Origin: Flavobacteriaceae bacterium
GTDB lineage: Bacteria; Bacteroidota; Bacteroidia; Flavobacteriales; Weeksellaceae
Length of the DNA stretch: 64,000 bases
NCBI GenBank assembly: GCA_004359435.1
Contig: PTET01000001.1
Location: forward strand, 481,566-545,565
Reading direction: 5' to 3'
In this document: positions 16,553 to 24,875 of the stretch, one piece after another
Numbering within the stretch: the stretch's first letter is position 1
How the letters are laid out: the number at the start of each line of letters is the position of its first letter
Notes under the pieces: generated by a model
Database searches by the model: none
Told to the model about the DNA's origin: nothing
Seen by the model: the letters and a program-made list of their open reading frames with translations, nothing else
Position numbers and translations under genes: made by a program

Positions 16553-17736
16553 TTTTTATGCAAAACAAAAGTGTTTAAGATTAGTTGTATGGAATCAAAA
16601 ATTGAAGTTTTGGGTTTTGGAGTCTTTCCTTTTGAAAGTGTTCTAAGGTATGATCCATAGCAAAAAATGTCAAGCTTTTTTTGAAACTCGAAATTGTATT
16701 TTGGAAGTTCCACGGTTTCTGATTCTCCTGAAATCATTTGGTTTGGAAAATTTGGATATAGGCAGTAGGGTCTAGCCGCACCAACCAGATCTAAGTCTTT
16801 GTTTTCTAAGCATTGATTCATAAATGCCTTTGTTCTAAAGCCTCCGGTAACCAAAAGCGGAACCGTAGTAGCCTTTTTTACCTGCTTGGCAAAATCTAAA
16901 AAATAGGCTTCTCTTTTTTGTGTAGAATCTTTTTTAAAATCGCCCATCATGGCAGATCTTTCGTAGGTTCCACCCGATATTTCAATAAGATCTATACCTA
17001 TTTCTTCTAGAGATTTGATTACTTCAAGGGATTCTTCATTGGAAAATCCTCCTTTTTGAAAGTCAGCAGAGTTCAGTTTTACGCCAATGGGAAAGTCTGA
17101 ACCTACTTTTTTTCGAATGTTATTGTATACTTCAACCAAAAATCGAGATCTGTTTTCTAAACTTCCTCCCCACTTGTCTTCTCTAATGTTACTAAGGGGA
17201 GATAAAAATTGGCTTACCAAATAGCCGTGAGCACCATGAATTTGTACCCCAGAAAAACCTGCTTGTTTGAGCATAAAGGCTGCATCGCCAAATTTTTCAA
17301 TCAGGGTTTCAATCTCATCTTCGCTTAGGGCTATTGGGGTTTGAAAGATTTTTTCTCCCGCTATTTTTACTCTAACTGCCGACGGTGCTACTGTTCTTCC
17401 GTTTAGTTTGGCCATTACCTGTCTTCCTGGGTGGTTTAACTGCCCCCAAAGCAAACAGTTTTCTTGTTTTACCACCTGAGCCCATTTTGTGAACATATCT
17501 AGGTTCTGTCCTTTTTTAAGGGTAACGTTTCCAGGCTCAGATTTGTAGGTGTCATCTATCATAATATGCCCGGTAATGAGCATGGCAGCACCTCCTTTTG
17601 CCCAACTTTGGTAAAGCGAAATAAGGTTGTCACTTGGAATTCCTTTCCTAGACAAATCTTCGCTCATGGCAGATTTTACAAGACGATTTTTAAAGGTTTG
17701 GTTTTTTACAACAAAAGGGCTTGAAATTTGGGTCAT
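16549..17736 (-). CDS. NADH:flavin oxidoreductase, old yellow enzyme family
   Basis: An FMN-dependent ene-reductase-like protein of 395 residues with a TIM-barrel fold. Signatures are FKNRLVKSAMSE near the N-terminus, the GVQIHGAHGYLVSQFLSP active-site segment with paired histidine/tyrosine, NRSRFLVEVYNNI, GVKLNSADF, LIEISGGTYE and the FMN phosphate motif LVTGGFRT. The C-terminal LVGAARPYCLYPNFP segment fits the subgroup close to NADH oxidases without the extra FAD domain. The substrate is unknown. It overlaps the metal permease by 4 bases. Confidence 0.88.
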   Translation of the reverse strand: MTQISSPFVVKNQTFKNRLVKSAMSEDLSRKGIPSDNLISLYQSWAKGGAAMLITGHIMIDDTYKSEPGNVTLKKGQNLDMFTKWAQVVKQENCLLWGQLNHPGRQVMAKLNGRTVAPSAVRVKIAGEKIFQTPIALSEDEIETLIEKFGDAAFMLKQAGFSGVQIHGAHGYLVSQFLSPLSNIREDKWGGSLENRSRFLVEVYNNIRKKVGSDFPIGVKLNSADFQKGGFSNEESLEVIKSLEEIGIDLIEISGGTYERSAMMGDFKKDSTQKREAYFLDFAKQVKKATTVPLLVTGGFRTKAFMNQCLENKDLDLVGAARPYCLYPNFPNQMISGESETVELPKYNFEFQKKLDIFCYGSYLRTLSKGKTPKPKTSIFDSIQLILNTFVLHKK

Positions 17737-17747
17737 GGTTTGGGTTT

Positions 17748-18863
17748 TTATTTGATTTGTAGAAATCGAATTTTAAGCGCATTTTCAATTTCGTAGAGTC
17801 TTTTTAGGTCTCTTTGGGTACAAAAAGCAATAGAAATACCTTTTTTGCCTGCTCTGGCGGTTCTTCCACTGCGGTGAATGTAGTAATCGTTTTCTTTGGG
17901 GAGTTTGTGGTGCACCACATAGGCCAGATCTAAAAGATCTATTCCTCGGGCAAAAACATCGGTGGTAATTAAGATAGAGTTTTTATCACTGGCGATGGCT
18001 CGCATCATTTTGTCCCTCTCTTTTTGCGTCATGTCTCCATGGAGTACTTCGGAGACAATTCCTTTTTCTTTCAGGGAAACACAAAGAGCAAGGGCGTCGC
18101 TTTTGGTTCTACAAAAAAGAATTCCTCTTTTTTTGCCCATGGCACGAAGAAAAGTAAAAATAAAGAAGTCTCTGTCTTCTTCTGTGCATTTTACATATTG
18201 ATGTTCTATGCCTGGGTTTACAACACTTTTCTGGCTTAAAAGTACCGTTTTAGGGTTATCCCTCAGATGGTTTGTTATCAGTAGTTTTAAATTTTGAGGC
18301 ATGGTGGCAGAAAATAGCCAAGTGTTCTTTTCTTGTGGCAAATGCACAAAGACCTTTTTGATTTCAGATTCAAAACCTAGGGATAACATTTCATCTGCCT
18401 CATCTAGAACCAAGGTTTTAATCTGAGATAGATCTAAAACTTTCCTTTTGATGAGTTCTTCGATTCTACCGGGAGTTCCCACCAAAATATGGGTAGTTCT
18501 GCTTAGATTTTTGATTTGTTTATCAATCTGTTCGCCACCAAAAACCGCTTCGCAAAAGATTTTTTCGCTAAACTTGGTATATTTAAAAATATGGGCCGAA
18601 ATCTGTTTGGCGAGTTCTCGGGTCGGAGTTAAAATGAGCGCCTGAATTTGACTTGATTGTGGATTGATTTTGGACAAAATTGGGATAGAAAAAGCCAAGG
18701 TTTTACCTGTACCTGTTTGAGCTTGACCTACAAAATCACCACTTTCTTTGAGCAAATAACCCAAGGTTTCAATCTGTATAGGTGTGGGCTCTGTTATTCC
18801 CAAAGCCTCTAAGGCCTCAATATATTTTTTGGGAACGCCCAAGTTTTTGAATGTATTTACCAC
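17748..18863 (-). CDS. DEAD-box ATP-dependent RNA helicase
   Basis: The 371-residue protein is a bare DEAD-box core with all motifs in order: Q motif (GITEPTPIQIETL), motif I AQTGTGKT, Ia PTRELA, Ib TPGR, II DEAD, III SAT, IV GILFCRT, V ARGIDLLD, VI HRSGRTARAGK. It ends shortly after motif VI with no C-terminal extension, so it may rely on partners for RNA specificity. Roles in ribosome assembly or mRNA decay are typical. It is 12 bases upstream of the oxidoreductase gene on the same strand. A TATCTTTG box at 18883-18890 on the reverse strand is a possible promoter. Confidence 0.94.
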   Translation of the reverse strand: MVNTFKNLGVPKKYIEALEALGITEPTPIQIETLGYLLKESGDFVGQAQTGTGKTLAFSIPILSKINPQSSQIQALILTPTRELAKQISAHIFKYTKFSEKIFCEAVFGGEQIDKQIKNLSRTTHILVGTPGRIEELIKRKVLDLSQIKTLVLDEADEMLSLGFESEIKKVFVHLPQEKNTWLFSATMPQNLKLLITNHLRDNPKTVLLSQKSVVNPGIEHQYVKCTEEDRDFFIFTFLRAMGKKRGILFCRTKSDALALCVSLKEKGIVSEVLHGDMTQKERDKMMRAIASDKNSILITTDVFARGIDLLDLAYVVHHKLPKENDYYIHRSGRTARAGKKGISIAFCTQRDLKRLYEIENALKIRFLQIK

Positions 18864-18967
18864 AATTTTTTAATTTCTGTCTCAAAGATACTCAATAAAA
18901 TCATGTCTTGGTCTGGGGTTGAATTCTAATTTGTTGTATTTTACACTACCAAGGTTTAAATTTAACG

Positions 18968-19885
18968 ATGCAACAAAGACAAAGAGCGATGGTTATTTCT
19001 GGTGGAGGAAGCAAAGGAGCTTTTGCCGGTGGAGTAGCAGAATATTTAATTGAACACCAAAAGTTGCAGTACCAATATTTCTTGGGTACTTCCACCGGAA
19101 GTTTGTTGGTTTCCCATTTGGCCCTTGGGGAAATTCAAAAAGTAAAAGATCTTTATCTAAACATCAAGCAAGAAGAGGTTTTTTCTGTCAATCCCTTTAC
19201 TACTTCTCTTAAAAATGGCTACACCAAAATAGGTATCAATCATTTCTCAGTACTACAAAATTTGGCAAAGGGACAGTCTACTTTTGGTGATTCATCTAAC
19301 CTTAGAAAGTATCTAGAAAAAAACTTCACATTTGAAGAATTTTTGCGACTGCAATCTTCATTTAAAATCATAGCGGTTACCGTTTCTAATTTGACTGAAA
19401 ATCTTCCAGAATACAAACGCCTAGATGAATGTACCTACAAAGAATTTTTAGATTGGATTTGGATTTCCTGCAACTATATACCATTTATGAGTTTGGTTAA
19501 AGTAGATGGTAGGCAGTATGCAGATGGAGGTTTTTCTTGCCAAATACCCATTGCCAAAGCCATTGAACTTGGTGCTGAGCATGTGGATGTTATTGTTTTG
19601 CATACAGAATCTACCCAGATCAATCCGATGCCCTCTACCAATCCCTTTTCGCTCATGTCAACGGTCTTTGATTTTATGATAGATCAGGTGGGAAAAAAAG
19701 ATATTTTACTAGGTAAGTCTATGGCTAAGCAGCACGGAGTAACTCTAGATTTTTATTTTATCCCCAATGTTCTCACCACCAATTCACTTGTTTTTAACAA
19801 AGAGCAAATGACCCTTTGGTGGAAGCAGGGTTTTGAGTTTGCCAAAGAGAAGGCAAAAAGTAATATTTCAGATACTGGAGGTTAA
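18968..19885 (+). CDS. Patatin-like phospholipase
   Basis: The 305-residue protein has the patatin features: oxyanion-hole loop SGGGSKGAFAGG at residues ~11-22, nucleophile-elbow serine in GTSTGS near residue 40, and the aspartate of the catalytic dyad in DGGFSCQIP near residue 185. It should be a serine lipid acyl hydrolase in the cytoplasm or at the membrane. It has no signal peptide and no outer-membrane barrel, unlike the patatin-barrel fusions common in this phylum. It converges on the esterase gene with 9 bases between stops. Confidence 0.92.
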   Translation: MQQRQRAMVISGGGSKGAFAGGVAEYLIEHQKLQYQYFLGTSTGSLLVSHLALGEIQKVKDLYLNIKQEEVFSVNPFTTSLKNGYTKIGINHFSVLQNLAKGQSTFGDSSNLRKYLEKNFTFEEFLRLQSSFKIIAVTVSNLTENLPEYKRLDECTYKEFLDWIWISCNYIPFMSLVKVDGRQYADGGFSCQIPIAKAIELGAEHVDVIVLHTESTQINPMPSTNPFSLMSTVFDFMIDQVGKKDILLGKSMAKQHGVTLDFYFIPNVLTTNSLVFNKEQMTLWWKQGFEFAKEKAKSNISDTGG

Positions 19886-19894
19886 AGGAAACCC

Positions 19895-20866
19895 TTACCT
19901 ATCTTGGGTGTATTTCTGACAAAACCATACAATATTGCTAATGAGAACTTTTTTCTGGCTTTCAGTTATTCCTGCAAAGGCATGATCTACCCCTTTGAAT
20001 ATTTTAAAGCTAGATTCAATCTCTAGAGAATCCAGTTTGTTTTTGAGAAGATAGGCATGTTTGATAGGGGCTATACGGTCTTTGTCTCCATGGATGATTA
20101 AAGTTGGGATTTTCTTATCCTTTAAAAGCTCAATGGGTGAATAGTTCATAGAAAAAGTATCTACTTTGTTTGGATATACCACAGGGTCGAATCCCATCAG
20201 TAGTGAATCTAATTCTCTTTTCTCTTTTGCCAAGGTTTCTTTGATGGGCTCAGGAAGCGATTTGGAAGCTTCTGCCCGGGTGATGATATTTTCTTTGTAG
20301 AGGAGTTTTAGATCGGTGGGGGCATAAATCTCAATGATGTAGCGAATGGGGATTTTCTTAGGGTCGATCGAAAATTCCTTTTGTGTTGCGTACGCCATAG
20401 AAAGTGCAATTTGACCACCGGCGGACTCTCCAATTACCCCCAGATTTTGGATGTCTAGGTTATATTTTTCTTTGTTTTGTTCTAAAAATTCCAATGCATC
20501 TCTGGCATCGATAAGACAAGAAGGAAAGGGAGAAGTATTATTGTTGGCCAAGGAATAATTGACGCTCACCACAGTATACCCAAGATCTCTAAGTTTGTTG
20601 GCTGCTTCTCTAACGCGGTCGAAGTTTATGGTTTCTTTACTTCCCGCCATCCATGCTCCACCATGAAAATACACCAAGGTTGGAGACTTTTTTTTCTTGT
20701 TTTTTTTGGTTGGCGTATAGATGTCTAAAGTTAGACTGTCTTTGTAGACAACGTCTCTGTAAACAGTTCCAAGTGCGATGGGTGCATGAGAGGATAAATA
20801 CCATATTTTATAGGCTGAAAAGATTATGCCTAGGGCGAGAATCAAAAGAAATATATTTTTTTTCAT
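19895..20866 (-). CDS. Alpha/beta hydrolase, BD-FAE/esterase-lipase type
   Basis: The 323-residue protein begins with a membrane anchor or signal (NIFLLILALGIIFSAYKIW). It shows the esterase oxyanion motif YFHGGAWMAGS, the nucleophile GESAGGQIALS, and a C-terminal HGDKDRIAP and DHAFAG carrying the catalytic Asp and His. These fit the hormone-sensitive-lipase/BD-FAE group acting on acyl or feruloyl esters outside the cytoplasm. The substrate is not predictable from sequence. A terminator separates it from the actF gene upstream, so it is likely its own unit or receives read-through. Confidence 0.88.
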   Translation of the reverse strand: MKKNIFLLILALGIIFSAYKIWYLSSHAPIALGTVYRDVVYKDSLTLDIYTPTKKNKKKKSPTLVYFHGGAWMAGSKETINFDRVREAANKLRDLGYTVVSVNYSLANNNTSPFPSCLIDARDALEFLEQNKEKYNLDIQNLGVIGESAGGQIALSMAYATQKEFSIDPKKIPIRYIIEIYAPTDLKLLYKENIITRAEASKSLPEPIKETLAKEKRELDSLLMGFDPVVYPNKVDTFSMNYSPIELLKDKKIPTLIIHGDKDRIAPIKHAYLLKNKLDSLEIESSFKIFKGVDHAFAGITESQKKVLISNIVWFCQKYTQDR

Positions 20867-20882
20867 CTTTGATATATCTAAA

Positions 20883-20908
20883 AAAAGCCTTCAATTCTGA
20901 AGGCTTTT
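20883..20908 (-). terminator. Intrinsic terminator after the alternative complex III operon
   Basis: The stem GCCTTCA / TGAAGGC with loop ATTC is followed on the reverse strand by a run of T (A run at 20880-20886 on +). It ends the act operon 22 bases after the actF stop. Confidence 0.8.
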
Positions 20909-20930
20909 GGTTATGCAAAGGAATCTTTGA

Positions 20931-22256
20931 TTAGAATGGATATTCGTAAATCTCGCTTTCGTGGAACATAGGATGTCCTTTGGGTTCTAGGTTAGATTTA
21001 GATAGTTGTCTAAATACAACAAATCCGAATAATCCTAACATAAATAGGAAAGAGCCAATTTCTAAAAGTCCGAAACCTGTTTTCCAGAAACCACCCACTG
21101 TTGCAGGAGTAATTACATTGAACACATCCAAGAAGTGTCCTAAAATTACAATTACAGCCATTATAGCCACCAGTTTGGGTTTTCTTTTGTTGTTACTTGC
21201 TACCAAAATGAAAAGTGGCAAAACAAGGTTTGGAATAAGTGCTGTAAAGTAGGTTTCTCTGTACTGCTCAAATCTTGCTTGGAAGTAAACTACTTCTTCT
21301 GGGATATTGGCATACCAGATAAGCATAAATTGATCGAACCATAAATAAGACCAAAGCAAGGAGAATCCAAAAAGGAATTTAGCCAAATCGTGCAAATGGT
21401 TGTCGTTGAATTTTGGAAGCATTCCTTTGGACTTTAGATACAAGCAGATGAGGATCATAAAAGCAATGGCAGAAACCAAGTAAGAAACCATCAAGTACCA
21501 TCCAAATAGGGTAGAGTACCAGTGTGGATCTAGAGACATTACCCAGTAGATACCAATGGTCATCGATGAAAAGGCAAAAAACACAATAAATCGAATAGAA
21601 GAATTTACCAAACTTTGGTAGTTAGCCTCTGAGCTATGCTCATCCAAAATTCTACTTTTTTTCTTCAAAACATGTAGGAAATAGGTCCATCCTCCCACAA
21701 ATAATACACTTACAAAAGCAAATAAGTATTTGTTTAGAAAAGGTTTTTTAGAGTGTAAGAATTTGTCGTAGTGTGGGCTGTTTGGGTCTGAAAGAGATTC
21801 ATCCATCCAGTGGAAAAGGTGGTTTTCATGGAAGATAGATGCAGCAAAAATAAGTAGGATGATAACCCCACCATAAGGCAAGAAACTTGCGATGGCTTCC
21901 ATTACACGGGTTACCACGTGAGACCATCCTACCTCTGCAGCCTGTTGAACGGCAAAGAAAAACAGAGACGCTAGTGCAATTCCAGTAAACAAAAAGGAAG
22001 CGATGTAAAGTGCTGTCCAAGGCTTGTTGTGTACTTGGTTTTCTAGGTGTTTCATGTGCATTTCATGTTCTTCACCTGCTGCGTGATCTCCATGGCTTTG
22101 CATATCTACCCCAAAAAGGGCAGGATTTTCTTTCAATTCTGCTTCTACAAACGCTCTGTCTTTACAATGGTTTAGGTTATATCCAATACCAAAAAGGATA
22201 CCGCCCAGTAACATAAGGAGCAAAGCAATGTTTTTAACTTTCGATAAATTATGCAT
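20931..22256 (-). CDS. actF: Alternative complex III subunit F (membrane quinol:cytochrome c oxidoreductase subunit)
   Basis: The 441-residue integral membrane protein has about ten hydrophobic helices, including IALLLMLLGGILFGIGYN at the N-terminus, VIILLIFAASIFHENH and FLFMLGLFGFVVFRQL near the C-terminus. The segments LDPHWYSTLFGWY and LLWSYLWFDQFMLIWYANIPEE match the ActF family. ActF is an NrfD-like anchor without a complete quinol site. It closes the operon. In many Flavobacteria the next genes encode cytochrome c oxidase subunits; here a terminator and an esterase follow instead. Confidence 0.92.
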   Translation of the reverse strand: MHNLSKVKNIALLLMLLGGILFGIGYNLNHCKDRAFVEAELKENPALFGVDMQSHGDHAAGEEHEMHMKHLENQVHNKPWTALYIASFLFTGIALASLFFFAVQQAAEVGWSHVVTRVMEAIASFLPYGGVIILLIFAASIFHENHLFHWMDESLSDPNSPHYDKFLHSKKPFLNKYLFAFVSVLFVGGWTYFLHVLKKKSRILDEHSSEANYQSLVNSSIRFIVFFAFSSMTIGIYWVMSLDPHWYSTLFGWYLMVSYLVSAIAFMILICLYLKSKGMLPKFNDNHLHDLAKFLFGFSLLWSYLWFDQFMLIWYANIPEEVVYFQARFEQYRETYFTALIPNLVLPLFILVASNNKRKPKLVAIMAVIVILGHFLDVFNVITPATVGGFWKTGFGLLEIGSFLFMLGLFGFVVFRQLSKSNLEPKGHPMFHESEIYEYPF

Positions 22257-22281
22257 GATTGTATTTTTTTTACGCTTGTTC

Positions 22282-22896
22282 TTAGTTGTTTTTTAGTTCC
22301 ATTACATACTGAGCCACTTTCCATCTGTCTTCAGGTTGCAACTGAGAGGCATAAGAACCCATTACGTTTTTTCCGTACATAATTACATGGTACACAGATC
22401 CAACGGTAATTTCTCTGTCTTTGTAGTTAGGAACTGGTCCGTTGTATTTTCCAGAAGCTTTGATAGGCCCCATTCCATCTCCTGCATCACCATGGCAGAT
22501 GGCGCAGTTTTGGGTGTACAAGATTTTTCCTCTTGCTTGGTCTTGGGCAGCATTTTCTGGTTTTAGAGGAGTTTCTAATCTAAGTTTAGAAGCCTCGTAT
22601 CCTTCTGGAGTATCTAAAAGGTCATAAGGTAGAATGTTTTCTCCTTCTCTTGGAACCGTTCCTTTTACGGGCGTTAAGGCTGTCATTCCACCTTGGTTTT
22701 GAAATACTTTAACCTCAGATTCTTTCTCGTTTAAAGAAGGTCTGGCATTGATCACCGATTCTTGGTAAGGGTCATAGGCCGTTGGATAGTACATGTCTGG
22801 CATGAACTCTAAACTTCTTTCTCTTTTTGTACAAGAATTCACCAAAAAAGCTAACGCAAGCAAACAGTACAAAGGGGTTACTTTTAATTTCTTCAT
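22282..22896 (-). CDS. actE: Alternative complex III subunit E, mono-haem cytochrome c lipoprotein
   Basis: The 204-residue protein starts with a lipoprotein signal whose lipobox ends LVNSC. It carries one haem c site, CAICHGDAGDGMG, with a distal methionine likely in the YGKNVMGSYASQL segment. The N-terminal motif PDMYYPTAYDPYQE is typical of ActE. It passes electrons from the multihaem subunit A towards the terminal oxidase on the periplasmic side. It lies 2 bases after actD in the operon. Confidence 0.93.
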   Translation of the reverse strand: MKKLKVTPLYCLLALAFLVNSCTKRERSLEFMPDMYYPTAYDPYQESVINARPSLNEKESEVKVFQNQGGMTALTPVKGTVPREGENILPYDLLDTPEGYEASKLRLETPLKPENAAQDQARGKILYTQNCAICHGDAGDGMGPIKASGKYNGPVPNYKDREITVGSVYHVIMYGKNVMGSYASQLQPEDRWKVAQYVMELKNN

Positions 22897-22898
22897 TT

Positions 22899-23450
22899 TT
22901 AGGCGTCTTTAATGGTTATTTCTTCAACTCCAGCATCAATGAGCACTTTTTTTACATTTTCTAGGTCGTCTGAGATAATTTCAACCAAGAATTTGTCATC
23001 TGTGGTTCTTGGATCTGGGTTTTGCGCAGGAGCTCCAAAGTACATGTTGTTGATAAACATATACACCCAGCAAGTAAGATGTGCCGCACAGAAAACCGTT
23101 AGCTCAAACATAACCGGTACAAAGGCAGGCATGTTGTGGAACCAGTCGAAACTTGGTTTTCCTCCTATGTCTTGTTGCCAGTCATAGTTCATGATGTAAA
23201 AAGTCATCAGTGAGGCCAAAGTAACTCCGTAAAGCCCAAAGCAAAAAGTTGCATAGGTAAGTCTGGTGTCCTTAAACTTGTCTCTTGTAGCCTGATCTGG
23301 TGCAGATTTATGAAGCAACTTGTCTAGTCCGTGTACCGGAAAAGGAGTGTATACCTCATGAATTGCGATATTGTTGGCAAAAATCTTTTTGATTCCATCC
23401 ATCATGATGTCATCGTCGCCAAATAAGCCGTATATAATCTTAGTGCTCAT
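22899..23450 (-). CDS. actD: Alternative complex III subunit D (DUF3341 membrane protein)
   Basis: The 183-residue protein has a cytoplasmic N-terminal part (YGLFGDDDIMMDGIKKIF, FPVHGLDK), two transmembrane helices (FCFGLYGVTLASLMTFYIM and VPVMFELTVFCAAHLTCWV) and a short C-terminal tail. This is the DUF3341/ActD pattern. It overlaps actC by 11 bases, implying translational coupling. Confidence 0.93.
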   Translation of the reverse strand: MSTKIIYGLFGDDDIMMDGIKKIFANNIAIHEVYTPFPVHGLDKLLHKSAPDQATRDKFKDTRLTYATFCFGLYGVTLASLMTFYIMNYDWQQDIGGKPSFDWFHNMPAFVPVMFELTVFCAAHLTCWVYMFINNMYFGAPAQNPDPRTTDDKFLVEIISDDLENVKKVLIDAGVEEITIKDA

Positions 23451-24843
23451 GATTGTGGTCGTTGTGTTTGTTTCTATAACCTTCAGAAGAAGATTTCAAT
23501 ATTGTTTTTAACTCTGCTTGTGCAATTACCGGGAAAGTTCTTCCGTAAAGCAAGAAAAGTACATAGAAGAATCCGTTGGTTCCAATGAAAATTCCTACAT
23601 CCACAAAGGTAGGTTGGAACATAGTCCAAGAAGAAGGAAGGTAATCTCTAGATAGGTTGATTACGATAATATCAAATCTTTCAAACCACATCCCCACGTT
23701 GATGACAAAGGCAATTACAAAAGTCCAGAAGAAACTTCTTCTTATCTTTTTAAACCACAAGAACCCGGGCACAATTACGTTACAGATAATTAGTAGCCAG
23801 AAAGCCCACCAGTAAGGTCCGGTTGCCGCTCCAACAGAGAAGTAGGTAAAGTCTTCGTATCTAGAACCAGAATACCATCCAATTAGGAATTCAACAAGGT
23901 AAGCCACCGCTACCACACCACCGGTTACAATGATTACAATGTTCATGTATTCGATGTGTTTTTGGGTGATGTAATCTTCTAGGTGGTTTACTTTTCTAGC
24001 TACCCCAAGTAAGGTTTGTACCATGGCAAATCCAGAGAAAATCGCTCCGGCCACAAAGTATGGAGGGTAGATGGTAGAGTGCCAACCTTTGATTACAGAA
24101 GTAGCAAAGTCAAAAGATACAATGGTGTGTACAGAGAATACAAGCGGAGTACAAAGACCAGCAAGTACCAAAGAAAGCTCTTCGAATCTTTGCCAGTGCT
24201 TGGCTTTTCCTCCCCAACCCATAGAAATCACAGAATAGATTTTTTTGGTGATAGGTTTGGTCGCACGGTCTCGAATCATCGCGAAATCTGGAATCAATCC
24301 CATGTACCAGAAAACTACCGATACAGAGAAGTAAGTCGAAATCGCAAATACGTCCCAAAGAAGTGGTGAGTTAAAGTTCCCCCAAAGTGAACCAAAGTTA
24401 TTGGGAACGGGCATTACCCAGAATCCTAGCCATGGTCTACCCATGTGAATGACGGGGAAAAGTCCTGCTTGTACCACCGCGAAAATGGTCATCGCCTCGG
24501 CTGATCGGTTGATGGAAAGTCTCCATTTTTGTCTAAACAGAAGAAGTACAGCAGAAATAAGTGTTCCTGCGTGTCCAATCCCTACCCACCATACGAAGTT
24601 GGTAATGTCCCAAGCCCAGTTGATAGTTCTGTTAAGTCCCCATACACCGATCCCAGTTCCGATGGTATACATAATGCAACCTACTCCAAAAAGGAAGGCT
24701 GCAAGGGCAATGTTAAAGGCGGTCCACCATAGTTTTCCAGCTTTGGTTTCTATGGGTCTTGCAACATCTTCGGTGATATCATGATAGGATTTATTTCCTA
24801 TAATCAATGGTTCTCTAATCGGTGCTTCGTAATGTCCTGACAT
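23440..24843 (-). CDS. actC: Alternative complex III subunit C (NrfD/PsrC-like quinol-binding subunit)
   Basis: The 467-residue membrane protein has about ten helices and the NrfD-like core. The conserved ITNFVWWVGIGHAGTLISAVLLL segment (cited as FVWWVGIGHAGT), VIHMGRPW and HTIVSFDFA are recognisable. In solved complexes this subunit holds the menaquinol site near the periplasm and a proposed proton path. A histidine-rich tail (HNDHNHEH) ends the protein. It sits between actB and actD in canonical order. Confidence 0.95.
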   Translation of the reverse strand: MSGHYEAPIREPLIIGNKSYHDITEDVARPIETKAGKLWWTAFNIALAAFLFGVGCIMYTIGTGIGVWGLNRTINWAWDITNFVWWVGIGHAGTLISAVLLLFRQKWRLSINRSAEAMTIFAVVQAGLFPVIHMGRPWLGFWVMPVPNNFGSLWGNFNSPLLWDVFAISTYFSVSVVFWYMGLIPDFAMIRDRATKPITKKIYSVISMGWGGKAKHWQRFEELSLVLAGLCTPLVFSVHTIVSFDFATSVIKGWHSTIYPPYFVAGAIFSGFAMVQTLLGVARKVNHLEDYITQKHIEYMNIVIIVTGGVVAVAYLVEFLIGWYSGSRYEDFTYFSVGAATGPYWWAFWLLIICNVIVPGFLWFKKIRRSFFWTFVIAFVINVGMWFERFDIIVINLSRDYLPSSWTMFQPTFVDVGIFIGTNGFFYVLFLLYGRTFPVIAQAELKTILKSSSEGYRNKHNDHNHEH

Positions 24844-24875
24844 CTTCTTATCCTATTAGTTTGTTAAATTAATTG

